A stretch of 64,000 bases of DNA from Microbulbifer guangxiensis (GTDB lineage Bacteria; Pseudomonadota; Gammaproteobacteria; Pseudomonadales; Cellvibrionaceae): contig NZ_JAJSAQ010000002.1 in assembly GCF_021729075.1 (NCBI RefSeq), positions 124,001 to 188,000 on the forward strand, written 5' to 3'. Under the pieces are notes generated by a model. That model had not been told where the DNA came from and did not search any database. It worked only from the letters and a program-made list of their open reading frames with translations. Every line of letters starts with the position of its first letter. The first letter of the stretch is position 1. Position numbers and translations under genes: made by a program. Below are positions 34,651 to 44,800 of the stretch, one piece after another.

Positions 34651-35463
34651 TCAGGAGGCGTTGATGCAGATGATGCCCAGCGCTTCCCCCGGATCGCCGC
34701 GGTAGGTATCAAGGAAGTGGCAGCGGCCCGCCCGGATGGGCACCGGCACATAGGTATGTCCCATGCAGACACCAGCGACGCCCTCGATATCGAACGGCGC
34801 CAACTGGCTGACCGTCCCCTGCGCCACCCACTCGTCACTGCCCGGGGATTGCCAGTGCGCAACTATGCGCCGCTTGTTGGCTTCAGATTCCAGAAACTCA
34901 CTGTAAAGGCGCAGCACCAGCGTCCGGTTCCAGAGCAGGTTCTGCGCGGCGTATTCGATGGCGTGACTGGTGAGCGGGGCACCGGCCTGCCAGTCGGCCG
35001 CCATCGCCTGTAGCTGTTTCGAAACCTCGTGCCAGCTGCTCTGCGGGACATTGGCGTGTACCAGGCCAACCGGCCCCCGGGACGTTTCGATCTCGATGGC
35101 CCAGGGCCAGGTTCGGGCCTGCTCGGCATAACGTTGCTGTCGTGTACGCGGCAGTCGATAAAACCACTCACCGCCATTGGACAGGTGCAGGCCCGCATCC
35201 TCAGGCTTTTCAAACCCGGCGATCATCATCGCTTCATGGTTGCCCAGCACACTGAAACAGCGCCGCTGGTCCACCAGTTCGAGCATGGCCTCACTCTCTT
35301 CCCCACGGTCTACCACATCACCGACACAGAAGAGCCGGTCACTGTTGCCGTCAAATTGCAGTAATTTCAGCTGATGCTGTAACTGGGAAAAATGGCCGTG
35401 GACATCACCGACGACAAAATCCCTGCCTGTGGTGTTGAGGCCTACCTTCAGAAGTGTGGACAC
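34651..35463 (-). CDS. PPP-family serine/threonine phosphatase (PrpA/lambda-like)
   Basis: 270-aa metallophosphoesterase with the full PPP signature: GDVHGHF, GDVVDRGEES and LGNHEAM, which bind the dinuclear metal, then a later His in LVHANVP and another in CMGHTYVP. The order and spacing match bacterial PrpA/PrpB and lambda phosphatase, which dephosphorylate proteins. I choose the GTG at 35463 with GGGG seven bases upstream; a TTG at 35487 would extend it by eight residues. It is convergent with the FabG gene, 12 bp apart. Targets are unknown. Confidence 0.87.
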   Translation of the reverse strand: MSTLLKVGLNTTGRDFVVGDVHGHFSQLQHQLKLLQFDGNSDRLFCVGDVVDRGEESEAMLELVDQRRCFSVLGNHEAMMIAGFEKPEDAGLHLSNGGEWFYRLPRTRQQRYAEQARTWPWAIEIETSRGPVGLVHANVPQSSWHEVSKQLQAMAADWQAGAPLTSHAIEYAAQNLLWNRTLVLRLYSEFLESEANKRRIVAHWQSPGSDEWVAQGTVSQLAPFDIEGVAGVCMGHTYVPVPIRAGRCHFLDTYRGDPGEALGIICINAS

Positions 35464-35588
35464 CGGGCTGCCCCGCAATACCGCCAATACTTATGGCAAG
35501 CCTAGTTGCGGACAGAACCCGGCAGGAGGAAGCCAGCGCCCATACCGGATCCTCCCCCGAGAAACCCCGGCCGGGCGCCACTGTTGTT

Positions 35589-36467
35589 TTACTGCGGAAT
35601 CTCCACCAGCAACCGCTCTTCCGGATGCTGCTGGCATAAAAACAGATAGCTCCCGGGTGTGTAATTCGCATCGAAATAGCCACTTTTTCCGGCACTGAGA
35701 TGCCCCACACCACCGAGCATCGTCACAGGTGCCGGGGCCTGGACAGCGTCCATCCACGCAACAGCCTTTGCCTGGCTGTCGTTCTCATCCAACCTCGCCA
35801 GGTGTATATCGTGTAACGGGTCGGGGCTATCGGCATAGTGCACTTCCACCAGCTGCTCACCCCGGCTGATTTCTCCCTGCAACTCCAGCCCGTCCCGGCT
35901 GACGGTAAGCCGGACATCCGTTTCAGGTTCCTGCATACCAGAAGCCTGCGGCGTAACGCGGATATGGGCGCGCATCCCCATGATGAAATGCGATTTACCG
36001 TCCGCTGTCTTGATGTGACAGGTCAATTCGTAAAGGCCCGGCTGCAGGTAAACCGTGGTCTCCCCCACCTGTCCGGGAGAGATAAAGCCAACACCGCCGT
36101 GCATTTCAATCCGAGGCCACCATGCCGGCTCCATCGCTTCCCAGAGTTCCAGGGCTTTTTCTGATATGATTTCTCCACGGTGCATCCGCCGCTGGTCACT
36201 TGCGTAGGCATTATTGAGTTTGCGAATTTCAGCGAGGCTCACGGTTTCAGGGAGACGAGCCAGTGACATAACGTGGACCTCACTGCCCACGTTTTTCATG
36301 CGGAAGGTAGTCCAGCCAGAAGGGATCTCTGTCGGAGCGCCGAAGGCATAATCCACAGCCATCACATCGATGACATTTTCTGCCCGAGCCGCAGTCGGGT
36401 TGGCAAATACAACACCAGCAATGAAAAAGCTGGTGAGGCCCGCGATGACGCGAAGGCACATTTTCAT
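35589..36467 (-). CDS. Exported two-module cupredoxin-like protein
   Basis: 292 aa with a signal peptide (ending around TAARA). Module 1 (about 31-172) resembles a cupredoxin: NVIDVMAVDYAF, GSEVHVMSL with His65, then a C-terminal ligand loop with Cys150, His151, His160 and Met163/Met165 (LTCHI...SHFIMGM). Module 2 (about 183-292) is shorter but repeats the pattern: His219/His222 in LHDIHLARL and Cys278-x2-His281 in YLFLCQQH, with Leu rather than Met at the axial position. Both modules share an MHGGVG / MLGGVGHLS strand. Copper binding is inference. ATG at 36467 has GGGAG upstream. Confidence 0.78.
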   Translation of the reverse strand: MKMCLRVIAGLTSFFIAGVVFANPTAARAENVIDVMAVDYAFGAPTEIPSGWTTFRMKNVGSEVHVMSLARLPETVSLAEIRKLNNAYASDQRRMHRGEIISEKALELWEAMEPAWWPRIEMHGGVGFISPGQVGETTVYLQPGLYELTCHIKTADGKSHFIMGMRAHIRVTPQASGMQEPETDVRLTVSRDGLELQGEISRGEQLVEVHYADSPDPLHDIHLARLDENDSQAKAVAWMDAVQAPAPVTMLGGVGHLSAGKSGYFDANYTPGSYLFLCQQHPEERLLVEIPQ

Positions 36468-36544
36468 AACCACTCCCTGGCAGTGTTTCGTTGTGAAAGG
36501 CGATCTCCACGCTACCGAAACATTACCGGGGCTACAAGGGCGCC

Positions 36545-37921
36545 CTACACGAGCAACAGCCAGCTCATCCCGGCAATAATCAGCGAAGCCAGCACGCTCA
36601 AGACAGCCCCCTCCCGCACCATATCCTGCATCCTGATCACACCGGTGCCATAGGCAATGGCATTGGGCGCGGTGGCCACTGGCAGCATGAAGGCGCAGCT
36701 GGCACACATAGCGGCGGGGATCATCAGCACCATGGGATCGAAACCGGCGGATTGCGCGGCAACCGCGAGGATTGGCATCAGTAATGTCGCAGTCGCGGTA
36801 TTGCTGGTGATCTCGGTCAGGAAGGTCACCGAGAGGCACAGCAAGACCAGCATCAGCCACAGGGGCATGGCGGTGAGGAACGACAGCCCGTTGCCAAGCA
36901 TGTCGCTGAGGCCGGAAGCGGCGAACCCCTTGGCGATGGCAATACCGCCGGCGAACAGCAGCAGCATGCCCCAGGGAATGTTTTCTGCGGTCTGCCAGTC
37001 CATCAGGCGACCGCCCTTGCCGTCGGGCACCAGGAACAGCAGCACCACCGCCCCGAGGGCCACGGTGCTGTCACCGGCACCGTCGATCCCCAGCCACCCG
37101 CTCCAGCCACCGAAGGGCTCTCCGCGGGTGACCCAGGCCAGGATGGCTATACCGAACACCGCCAGCGTTCGAACCTCTTCCGGGCGCCATTCGCCAACGG
37201 ACGGCGGGACAATAGTCTTGTCGAGATGGACATTGCGGGTGAGCCAGAGGGCCATGATCGGCAGGGTCACCAGCACCACCGGCACGCCGATGAACAGCCA
37301 CTGCAGGAAGCTGAAGCCGCGCCCGGTGACCTCCTCGTAAATGCCCATAAAGATGACGTTCGGCGGTGTGCCGATGGGGCTCCCTACCCCACCGAGGCTG
37401 GCGGCGTAGGCGATGCCCAGTACCAGGGCGACAGTGAGCTTGCGGTTTTCCACCCTCGACAGTATCGCCAGTGCAATGGGCAGCATCATCAGGGTAGTGG
37501 CGGTATTGGAAATCCACATACTGAGCAGGCCAGCCGCCAGCATAAAACCCAGCACCAGCCTCCGCCCACTGGACACCCCAACGAGGCGCAGCATGTAGAG
37601 TGCCAGCCGCTCATGGGCACCGCTCTTTTCCAGCGCCTTGGACAGCATAAAAGCGCCCATCAACAGCAGGATGACATGGCTGCCCAGCGAAGAAGCCACC
37701 AGTTTGTGATCGGCAACCCCGAACAGCGGCAGCAGCACAAACGGCACCAGTGAGGTCGCCGGAATCGGCAGGGCCTCGGTAATCCACCAGGTCACGGTCA
37801 GCAGGGTAATTGCGGCCGTCACTGCCGGCAGGTAGGGCATGCCTGTCCCGGTGAGCAGCCAGAAAAAAGCGGCAGCGAGCAGTGGTCCGATAACAATGAA
37901 GTGGTGCCGCGACAATGCCAT
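36545..37921 (-). CDS. DASS-family (SLC13) sodium:dicarboxylate/anion transporter
   Basis: 458-aa inner-membrane symporter with about 11-12 helices and two inverted SNT motifs that form the Na+ and substrate sites: SNTATTLMMLP in the first half and TEITSNTATATLLMP in the second. IGTPPNVIFMG precedes the mid-protein loop. Family members import succinate, malate or related anions with Na+. AAGGGA lies seven bases before the ATG. It sits downstream of nothing obvious on its strand; the cupredoxin gene follows after about 77 bp and may be co-transcribed. Confidence 0.92.
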   Translation of the reverse strand: MALSRHHFIVIGPLLAAAFFWLLTGTGMPYLPAVTAAITLLTVTWWITEALPIPATSLVPFVLLPLFGVADHKLVASSLGSHVILLLMGAFMLSKALEKSGAHERLALYMLRLVGVSSGRRLVLGFMLAAGLLSMWISNTATTLMMLPIALAILSRVENRKLTVALVLGIAYAASLGGVGSPIGTPPNVIFMGIYEEVTGRGFSFLQWLFIGVPVVLVTLPIMALWLTRNVHLDKTIVPPSVGEWRPEEVRTLAVFGIAILAWVTRGEPFGGWSGWLGIDGAGDSTVALGAVVLLFLVPDGKGGRLMDWQTAENIPWGMLLLFAGGIAIAKGFAASGLSDMLGNGLSFLTAMPLWLMLVLLCLSVTFLTEITSNTATATLLMPILAVAAQSAGFDPMVLMIPAAMCASCAFMLPVATAPNAIAYGTGVIRMQDMVREGAVLSVLASLIIAGMSWLLLV

Positions 37922-38179
37922 TGATGATTCCCTTGTAGCCGTGTCACCGGCCTTCTTTTGGTTCTTTTTTTACCTGCCAGGTGCTGCAGATAGGATCGGT
38001 GCCCCGCACTGGCGCCGATGCCCGTGACAGGGGATCCCGGCCATGAAGAGCCCGATGGTGCCCAGCGCAACGCACATCATAAACAGATTTGCCGGGGACT
38101 GAAGAGCCACTGCTGTAAACCCCGGCGGCATTGGTGCAGCTATCCTGATCATAAGGAAGTCAGTGAGAGACCCGAATCC

Positions 38180-38806
38180 ATGAGGACCAGCCCCACCCAT
38201 CACCGCCTGCGCTGCCTGGCCGCATTGGCTGGCTTTATTGCCGCTGCGGGCGCCCTGGCCACCTCCGGAGCCGATCCGGCCTTCGACTGCAGCAAGGTGA
38301 AAGCAGGCGGTATCGAGGCCCTCATATGCCAGGACGAGCAATTGGCCCGCCTCGACCGAAAGATGGCAACGGTCTACGCCGCAGCCGGCAAAAAGGCTGC
38401 GAACGAGCGTCCTCCAGTGCTCAAGGCCGAGCAACGCGGCTGGATCAAGGGGCGCAACGAGTGCTGGAAGAGCGACGACAAGCGTGCCTGTATCGAGGAG
38501 AGCTATCGCCAGCGCATCGCCGAACTGCAGGCACGCTACCGCCTGGTGCCCTCGAGCGCGCCGATGGTATTCGCTTGTGATGGCAACCCGGCCAATGAAC
38601 TGGTGGTGACCTATTTCGAGACAGATCCGCCCACCCTGATCGCCGAACGCGGGGATCGGGTCTCGCTGATGTATCGCCAGCCGGGGAACAACGGCATCAG
38701 GTACCAGGGCCGCAATGAGAGCCTGTGGAAAGAATCCGGTGGTGTGCGGTTGACCTGGGGCTTTGGTGCGGAAGAGGTCCGCTGCGAGCCGGCACCCGGA
38801 CGGTAA
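38180..38806 (+). CDS. LprI-MliC fusion: predicted lysozyme inhibitor
   Basis: 208-aa exported protein with a signal sequence (LAALAGFIAAAGALA). An LprI-like module (about 32-120) has four Cys in the family order: DCSKV, ICQDEQLARLDRKM, GRNECWK and ACIEESY. A C-terminal MliC-like beta module (about 130-208) includes FACDGNPANELVVTYF, LMYRQPG, GIRYQGRNESLWKE and the final Cys in VRCEP. LprI and MliC proteins inhibit c-type lysozymes, protecting peptidoglycan. Start at the ATG at 38180, where the signal peptide begins; the upstream open frame is unlikely. Divergent from the DASS transporter. Confidence 0.82.
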   Translation: MRTSPTHHRLRCLAALAGFIAAAGALATSGADPAFDCSKVKAGGIEALICQDEQLARLDRKMATVYAAAGKKAANERPPVLKAEQRGWIKGRNECWKSDDKRACIEESYRQRIAELQARYRLVPSSAPMVFACDGNPANELVVTYFETDPPTLIAERGDRVSLMYRQPGNNGIRYQGRNESLWKESGGVRLTWGFGAEEVRCEPAPGR

Positions 38807-38925
38807 AAGCACTCCGCACTTATAACCAGAATGCCGGCATCCCGACCGGAGAATTATTGGTCAATTTCCGGGCCGTCTTTATAATCGCCGGCCTTTTCTG
38901 CCCGCTGTTTGTCGAAGCTGTACCC

Positions 38926-40272
38926 ATGACCAAACCTTCCGCGCTGGCCCTGCTGCCCCTCGCTGTATTCCTTACCCTGTTCGTCGGTAGTGGCCCCTGG
39001 TTCCAGGCCCAGGGTGTCGAGTTCGCTTTCTACCAGGTGTCCGCACCGGTCGCGATCCTGCCGGCCATCGCCCTGGCCATCTGGCTGGCCCGGGGATCAT
39101 TGAACGAGCGCATCGAGACCTTTGTGCGCGGAGTTGGTAATCACACCATCGTCACCATGGTCCTGATCTACCTGCTCGCGGGTGGCTTTGCCAGCGTGGC
39201 CAAGGCGGTCGGCGGTGTGGATGCAACGGTAAACTCCGGCCTCAGCGTGATTCCGCCGGCGCTGGTGCTGCCGGGGCTGTTTGCCATTACCGCGTTTGTG
39301 GCCACCGCCATGGGCACTTCAATGGGCACCGTCGCCGCCATCGCACCGATCGCCGTGGGCGTGGCGGACGCCACCGACCTGCCACTGCTGTTGACCGTGG
39401 GCACTGTGGTGGGTGGGGCCATGTTCGGCGACAACCTGTCGATCATCTCAGACACCACCATTGCCGCCACCCGCACCCAGAACGTCGAGATGCGTGACAA
39501 GTTCCGCATGAACTTCCGCATCGCCCTGCCCGCGGCCCTGATGACAATGACCTGGCTCTATTTCCAGGGCACTACGGTGGCGGTGCCGACACCCGGCGAT
39601 TACGAACTGTTGCGGGTCCTGCCCTACGTCGCCGTGTTGGCGATGGCGATCCTCGGCGTCAATGTGCTACTGGTGCTGTTCGCCGGCATCCTGCTGGCCG
39701 GCGCTGTCGGCCTGGGCCTCGAGCCCGGTTATACACTCGTGAACCTGTCGAAGGACATCTATGCCGGCTACACCAACATGCAGGAGATCCTCATCCTGTC
39801 CCTGCTGATCGGCGGCCTGGGCGCAATGATGAAATCCGGCGGCGGACTGGCCTGGCTCGCCCGGGCCATTGACTGGCTCAGCTGCCTCGGCGGCGACAGG
39901 AATCGCGGCCCACGCACCGGCGAGCTGAGCATCGGCCTCGCCGTATCCGCCACCAACGTGTGTGTGGCCAACAACACCGTCGCCATCCTGCTGAACGGTG
40001 AGCTGGCCAGGGACATCGCTGCCCGCTACGGTGTCGACCCGCGCCGCACTGCCAGCCTGCTGGATATCTTCTCCTGCGCCGTGCAGGGCCTGCTGCCGTG
40101 GGGTGCGCAAATACTTCTGGCTTCCTCGCTGGCCAAAGTCTCACCACTGGCGCTGGTGGGCAGCATCCAGTACTGCTGGCTGCTGGGGCTCGCGGCGCTG
40201 GTGTCGATTTTCCTGGGCTTGCCACGCCCAGGCGTTGCAAGGCAGCCGGAGAGCCTCACAGAGCTCACCTGA
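38926..40272 (+). CDS. NhaC-family Na+/H+ antiporter
   Basis: 448-aa membrane protein with 11-12 predicted helices. Family landmarks are GTSMGTVAAIAPIAVG, GGAMFGDNLSIISDTTIAATRTQ with conserved Asp/Asn of the ion path, and the late SATNVCVANNTVAIL helix break. NhaC transporters exchange Na+ (or malate/lactate in MleN) for H+. The ATG at 38926 starts immediately before helix 1; a longer frame from 38725 overlaps the LprI gene. No partner gene is apparent. Confidence 0.9.
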   Translation: MTKPSALALLPLAVFLTLFVGSGPWFQAQGVEFAFYQVSAPVAILPAIALAIWLARGSLNERIETFVRGVGNHTIVTMVLIYLLAGGFASVAKAVGGVDATVNSGLSVIPPALVLPGLFAITAFVATAMGTSMGTVAAIAPIAVGVADATDLPLLLTVGTVVGGAMFGDNLSIISDTTIAATRTQNVEMRDKFRMNFRIALPAALMTMTWLYFQGTTVAVPTPGDYELLRVLPYVAVLAMAILGVNVLLVLFAGILLAGAVGLGLEPGYTLVNLSKDIYAGYTNMQEILILSLLIGGLGAMMKSGGGLAWLARAIDWLSCLGGDRNRGPRTGELSIGLAVSATNVCVANNTVAILLNGELARDIAARYGVDPRRTASLLDIFSCAVQGLLPWGAQILLASSLAKVSPLALVGSIQYCWLLGLAALVSIFLGLPRPGVARQPESLTELT

Positions 40273-40374
40273 CAAAATCGTCAGGAGCCAGGCCCATCCA
40301 ATTCCAGCTGAAAAACCGCCATCGAGCAGGCACAATAGGCGCTTCCGCCTGTTACCAACGGACCCGGTCGAACG

Positions 40375-41028
40375 ATGGCGATTTCTCGAACTGATCCCGC
40401 AAACATCGCAACCGCCCCAGTCGGAGGTATTATCCCCAACACGGTGGAAGTGCTGGACAAACTGCGCTGGAATGCGCATCTGTGCAAGCACAGCCACTTC
40501 CGGGCTTCCATGCGTGGCCGCAACCTGCATGTACTCTGCGGTGTGCCGATCGTGGTGATCAACCTCTTCCTGGGCTCCCTGTTTTTCTCCCTGATCAATA
40601 CCGAACTGCCCGACTGGACCAAATGGGCGGGTGCCGCGCTGGCACTGCTCACCGCCCTGCTTGGTGGTATCCAGACCTTTTTCAATTTCAAGAGAAACTA
40701 CGAGGGTCACCGCGAGGTGGGCAACGAGTACCTGGCGATTGCGCGGGAATGTGAGCGCCTGATCGCCCTCTACTTCGATGGCATTCTGGACCTGGAACAC
40801 CTGTCGATGAAGATCGCCGAGCTGAACACCCGCTACAGTGAGATCAACCAGCAGGCCGAGGAATATATTGTATCGGACAGGGTATACCGCGAAGCCCTAC
40901 GAGTGCAGAATCAGAAAGCGGAACGGGAGCCTTCCCTGGTACAACTTGCCAGGCGCGGGACATTGAACTCCAGCCCTGACTTAGGCTCCATAGCACTGGA
41001 ATCGAGAACCACTGATACAATGCCCTAG
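40375..41028 (+). CDS. Orphan SLATT-domain two-helix membrane protein
   Basis: 217 aa. A soluble N-terminus (VLDKLRWNAHLCKHSHFRAS) leads to two membrane helices (about 51-73 and 83-104), directly followed by NFKRNYEGHREVGNEYLAIARECERL, the long amphipathic helix typical of SLATT domains. SLATT proteins are predicted pore-forming effectors tied to SMODS nucleotidyltransferases or SLOG sensors in conflict systems. No nucleotidyltransferase, SLOG or CBASS partner is present here, so it is an orphan. The C-terminal 60 residues are polar and unassigned. The rhombosortase gene follows after 101 bp. Confidence 0.82.
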   Translation: MAISRTDPANIATAPVGGIIPNTVEVLDKLRWNAHLCKHSHFRASMRGRNLHVLCGVPIVVINLFLGSLFFSLINTELPDWTKWAGAALALLTALLGGIQTFFNFKRNYEGHREVGNEYLAIARECERLIALYFDGILDLEHLSMKIAELNTRYSEINQQAEEYIVSDRVYREALRVQNQKAEREPSLVQLARRGTLNSSPDLGSIALESRTTDTMP

Positions 41029-41129
41029 CTCTTCATTTATCGGCCCATTACGGCTGGTGAACCGAAGAGGCGCCAACAAAAAGGTAGAGGGTACCTCTCC
41101 ATATAAAGTAACAGTGAGACTCAAAGCTC

Positions 41130-41774
41130 ATGCCGCATAAAGCAAGAAACGCTATCAGAATTGGGACTGGACCAGTACTACTGATCAGCCTCATATGCCT
41201 GATACACTTCTTCTCAAGAGAGCTGGAACCGTTACTGCGCTATGATCGTTTTCAGATTCTTTCCGGACAATATTGGCGGATTCTCACTGCACATTTCGCT
41301 CATATAAATCTTCATCACCTGCTGCTAAACCTCTCCGGCTTCCTCATCTACTGGGCCCTCTTCCCCGCCCAGCAGACGATTCATCGCCTGCTGTTGGAAA
41401 GCGTTGCTTTAGCCTCAATGTGCGGAATAGCGCTCCTGCTATTTGAGCCACAAATCGATTGGTATGTAGGATTTTCTGGTGTGCTTCACGCCCTTGTCGC
41501 CCTGGGAGCAACGCGAGATCTCACGGAGCGGAGTGAGCGATGGCGGGGAGCTTTCATTTTGGCCCTGATTTCCCTCAAGGTTTATTCGGAAACATTCGGC
41601 ACTAAAGATTCACTGACAGAAAGCTGGGTTGGCGCAGAAGTCATCACTGAGGCCCACTTTTGGGGGCTCATTTGCGGTGGCCTTGCCGGAGCATTTATGT
41701 CATCTGGTGCAAAACTGGGGATTCTGCTCCTGCGAGCGATGCGCCCCATTAATCGCCGGGTCAAAAATCAGTAA
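41130..41774 (+). CDS. rrtA: Rhombosortase (rhomboid-family GlyGly-CTERM protease)
   Basis: 214-aa intramembrane serine protease with about six helices. The segment WRILTAHFAHINLHHLLLNLSG (split here as WRILTAHFAHINLHH / LLLNLSG) is typical, the catalytic Ser116 is in GFSGVLHAL, and His176 in EAHFWGL completes the dyad. This is the rhombosortase subclass, which cleaves the GlyGly-CTERM sorting signal of surface or secreted proteins. A GlyGly-CTERM protein is encoded convergently 36 bp away, strong contextual support. Codon and base composition are lower GC than housekeeping neighbours. Confidence 0.88.
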   Translation: MPHKARNAIRIGTGPVLLISLICLIHFFSRELEPLLRYDRFQILSGQYWRILTAHFAHINLHHLLLNLSGFLIYWALFPAQQTIHRLLLESVALASMCGIALLLFEPQIDWYVGFSGVLHALVALGATRDLTERSERWRGAFILALISLKVYSETFGTKDSLTESWVGAEVITEAHFWGLICGGLAGAFMSSGAKLGILLLRAMRPINRRVKNQ

Positions 41775-41809
41775 AAATGCCAACTGCAGTAACAAAGGGT
41801 CAAGGTTAA

Positions 41810-44800
41810 TCAACAGTGATTAACCGTCAACATAGCGCCCTTGGCGCATCGGCCTTCCCTAAAACCTGGTGAGTAAACTTTCCACCGAATAGCAACAAGC
41901 AGCAATAAGAAAAGCCATCCGGCCGCACCGCCGCCACCGGAGGACGAAGACCCAGTGCCTTTCCCACCTCCAGAGGACGAGGATCCAGTGCCCACCCCAC
42001 CACTCCCGGAAGCATCAGATTCATCATTATCATTTATGATTATTTTGATGGTATCTGATTCAAGAACTTTGAAATCAGGCTGAGCTCCTGCCAAACCGAC
42101 AACAACCTCCTCTTTCCCCTCCTGTAACGTATCTTCTAGAATTTCAATTGTCATCACAGCAGAGATTTCACCAGGTGGAAAAGTGAGTAGCGATGACTTG
42201 AATAGATAGTCACTTTCTGCACTGGCATTCCCACCGAGAGAGATCGGAACGGCTTCGAAATACTCAAACTCACTCCCCAGCCTGTAAACGACAAGGTCAA
42301 ATTGGCCCACGCCCTCAGAAATGGTTAGAGACGACTTTGCAATTTTAAAACTGGCAGTCGGGTTAACCGTGGCAAGAAACCAATAGTCATCCTCCCCCTC
42401 GACGTCTCCGTTCTGGCTGTCATCAGCAGAGAAATACAGGGGAGCCCCATTGTAGGTTACTTGCAGGTCACCATTTTCACGTGTCGCTGAACCAAGACCA
42501 GGAAGACCCGATTCCGCGACAAAGCCACTTATTTCGGCAAGGTCCTCAACCAGAAGCGGCCAACGATCCCCAAGACAATCGAAGTTACAACCGGGACTTC
42601 CCCGGCCAAAATCCCCATTCCAGACATACAGGCTCTGGCCCGGTAAAAATGAAGACTCGCCACCAGCCAGATACTGGCCATGGCTAGCAATGTGGCGCGT
42701 ACTGACCGGAAAACCATAGCAGGCATCCCCCCGGCCATCGCCATTGGCATCGGCCTGCTCTGGGTTGTACTTGGCCGGACAATTATCCAGATCGTTATCT
42801 ACACCATCATGATCAACATCAGGTATTAGGTGAGCACGTGCAGGGGTGAGAATGGCCGAAAGGTGCGTATGCTCACTGCTCGCCAGGCTTTTATTGCCAA
42901 CACCTCGCTCGGAAAAGTCGCTCCATAGTGCAAATGCAAGAGTATCGATCCCCGGCTGCCTAGTGTCCTGTAACTTTTCAATTTCGGCCGCCGGGATGGC
43001 TATATCCACATACAACTTCGTAAAACCATCCGGTATATAGTTCACGTGATCAAAAATATTGATGGAGGCCACTGAACGGTTTCCTACCCAAGTATTCATA
43101 ATGGGAAACTTTGAGGCCATTTCCATGTTCACCTCAATTTCCATCCTGGCAATATAACTGCCGCCAGAAGGCACCAGAATTTCGTCACCCTGCAGAATAT
43201 CAATCAGCCTGGTGTCGAGATTCGGCAGCGGATAACCACCTCGATCACCTCCTGGAAGCGCTGGAATCACCAAGGGGTAAAAGGCGTAATTGGCACGGCC
43301 GGAATCGTCATTGAAGAAGAAAACAACATTGGCAGCATACTCCTGCTCCTTCTGGAAACTAAATAGTTGCGCTCCTTCGATGTAAAGCCCATTGGATTCT
43401 CCCCAGGGTGGGAAGGATTCAGCCCAACGCCCTCGACCCAGAACGGACGCCCCCAAGTGAGGAATTACCTGGGCCTTTTCCGAACTAAATCGTGACTCAT
43501 CAATCCATATCTCCCCAAAATCATCCATGACGACAACGGCACCGAGTGAAGCCTCCAGCTCATGGCCAGGCAAAAGCTCTGAGGGAGTAATCTTGAACTT
43601 GCGCACATCCAACGCCATCTCAGGCAGTGCTGTGTCACCGTTGGGTGCCGGATTGAAATTGAAAGTCTCAACTTTGACATAGGAAACACTGAATTGAGCC
43701 CGATAAGGTTGATCAGGCATATTCATCGGGTGAACATGAACGCTAATGAGATTCTCACCATCAAAGAATCCTGTGGTGTCCACCACGAAATTTCTCTGCC
43801 ATATTTCCTCATCAACCATATGCCCATGCTCCTCGGTGTGGAGCACACGAAAATTCTGATAAAACTGGGCATGCTGGCCGACTTTATCCAGCACGGTGAC
43901 CCGCCCGCGGATCTGACCCGAAACCACTGAACCAGATTCCAGCGGTTTGCCCTCCTGATCGAAAAGCTCAAGGAGGATGCTCGGATCAGAATAGTAGATG
44001 GTGAAACTATCCTCGATTACCTGCCCGGCAGAATTTCCCCTGACGGTCAACTGTGCTTCGCCGGGAAAATCCGGCACTTTTATCGTCAGTTTGCCACCCT
44101 CTGCGCTCGCCTTCAGGCGACCATCATTGCGGTTGTACTCCAGCGCAAAACGTATCTCTGTGTCGTCATCGTCGGGATCTGTAAAGTATTCCAGCAGGTC
44201 AATGACCACCTCCTGACCCTGGTCAAGATATAGGTCTGAAAGAGGTTTGATGAGAACGGGCTGTTGATCATTTACTCTTTGCCGGGGAGCCAGCGACCAG
44301 GCAGTTACCTCACCCTCGGTTGCGGTATACAGAACCCCATCTGCGATCGCGATATGCCCGCCGGCATCGAGACTGTGGGTATGGGACAGGGTAAAACGGT
44401 CAAACAGCTCGACCTGGGTGGCAGAGGCAACAGCCAGCATATTGTCAGTAAGGGCCACCCATAAAGCGGTGTGATCAGTCTCCAGGCTGGCCAGTTGCCG
44501 GCCAGAATGCGCCTCCAAGACCAATACGTTGCCGGCCTCCACCACATAGAGCAGCCCATCAGATACCACCGGCAACCCGGCATTGCTGACAGGCAGGCTC
44601 CATCTCTGCGTAAAATCGTCCAGGCCCACTGCGACCAACTGGCGGTAGTCCTGCATAAACGCAAGACCCTGGTCGATAACAGGAATAGCAAACTGCCTTC
44701 CGTGAGTACGGAATCCGAGTTCCAGTTCCCGTAACATCGTGCCATCGACCGGCTCATACTCCCTGAACCGATTGCCAATCAGTGCGAAGAGCCGGCCCTC

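Noticed and set aside
36468-36860. Long in-frame extension upstream of the cupredoxin-like protein
   Set aside because: It overlaps the DASS transporter gene antiparallel-frame; the ATG at 36467 has a good ribosome site and begins a signal peptide.
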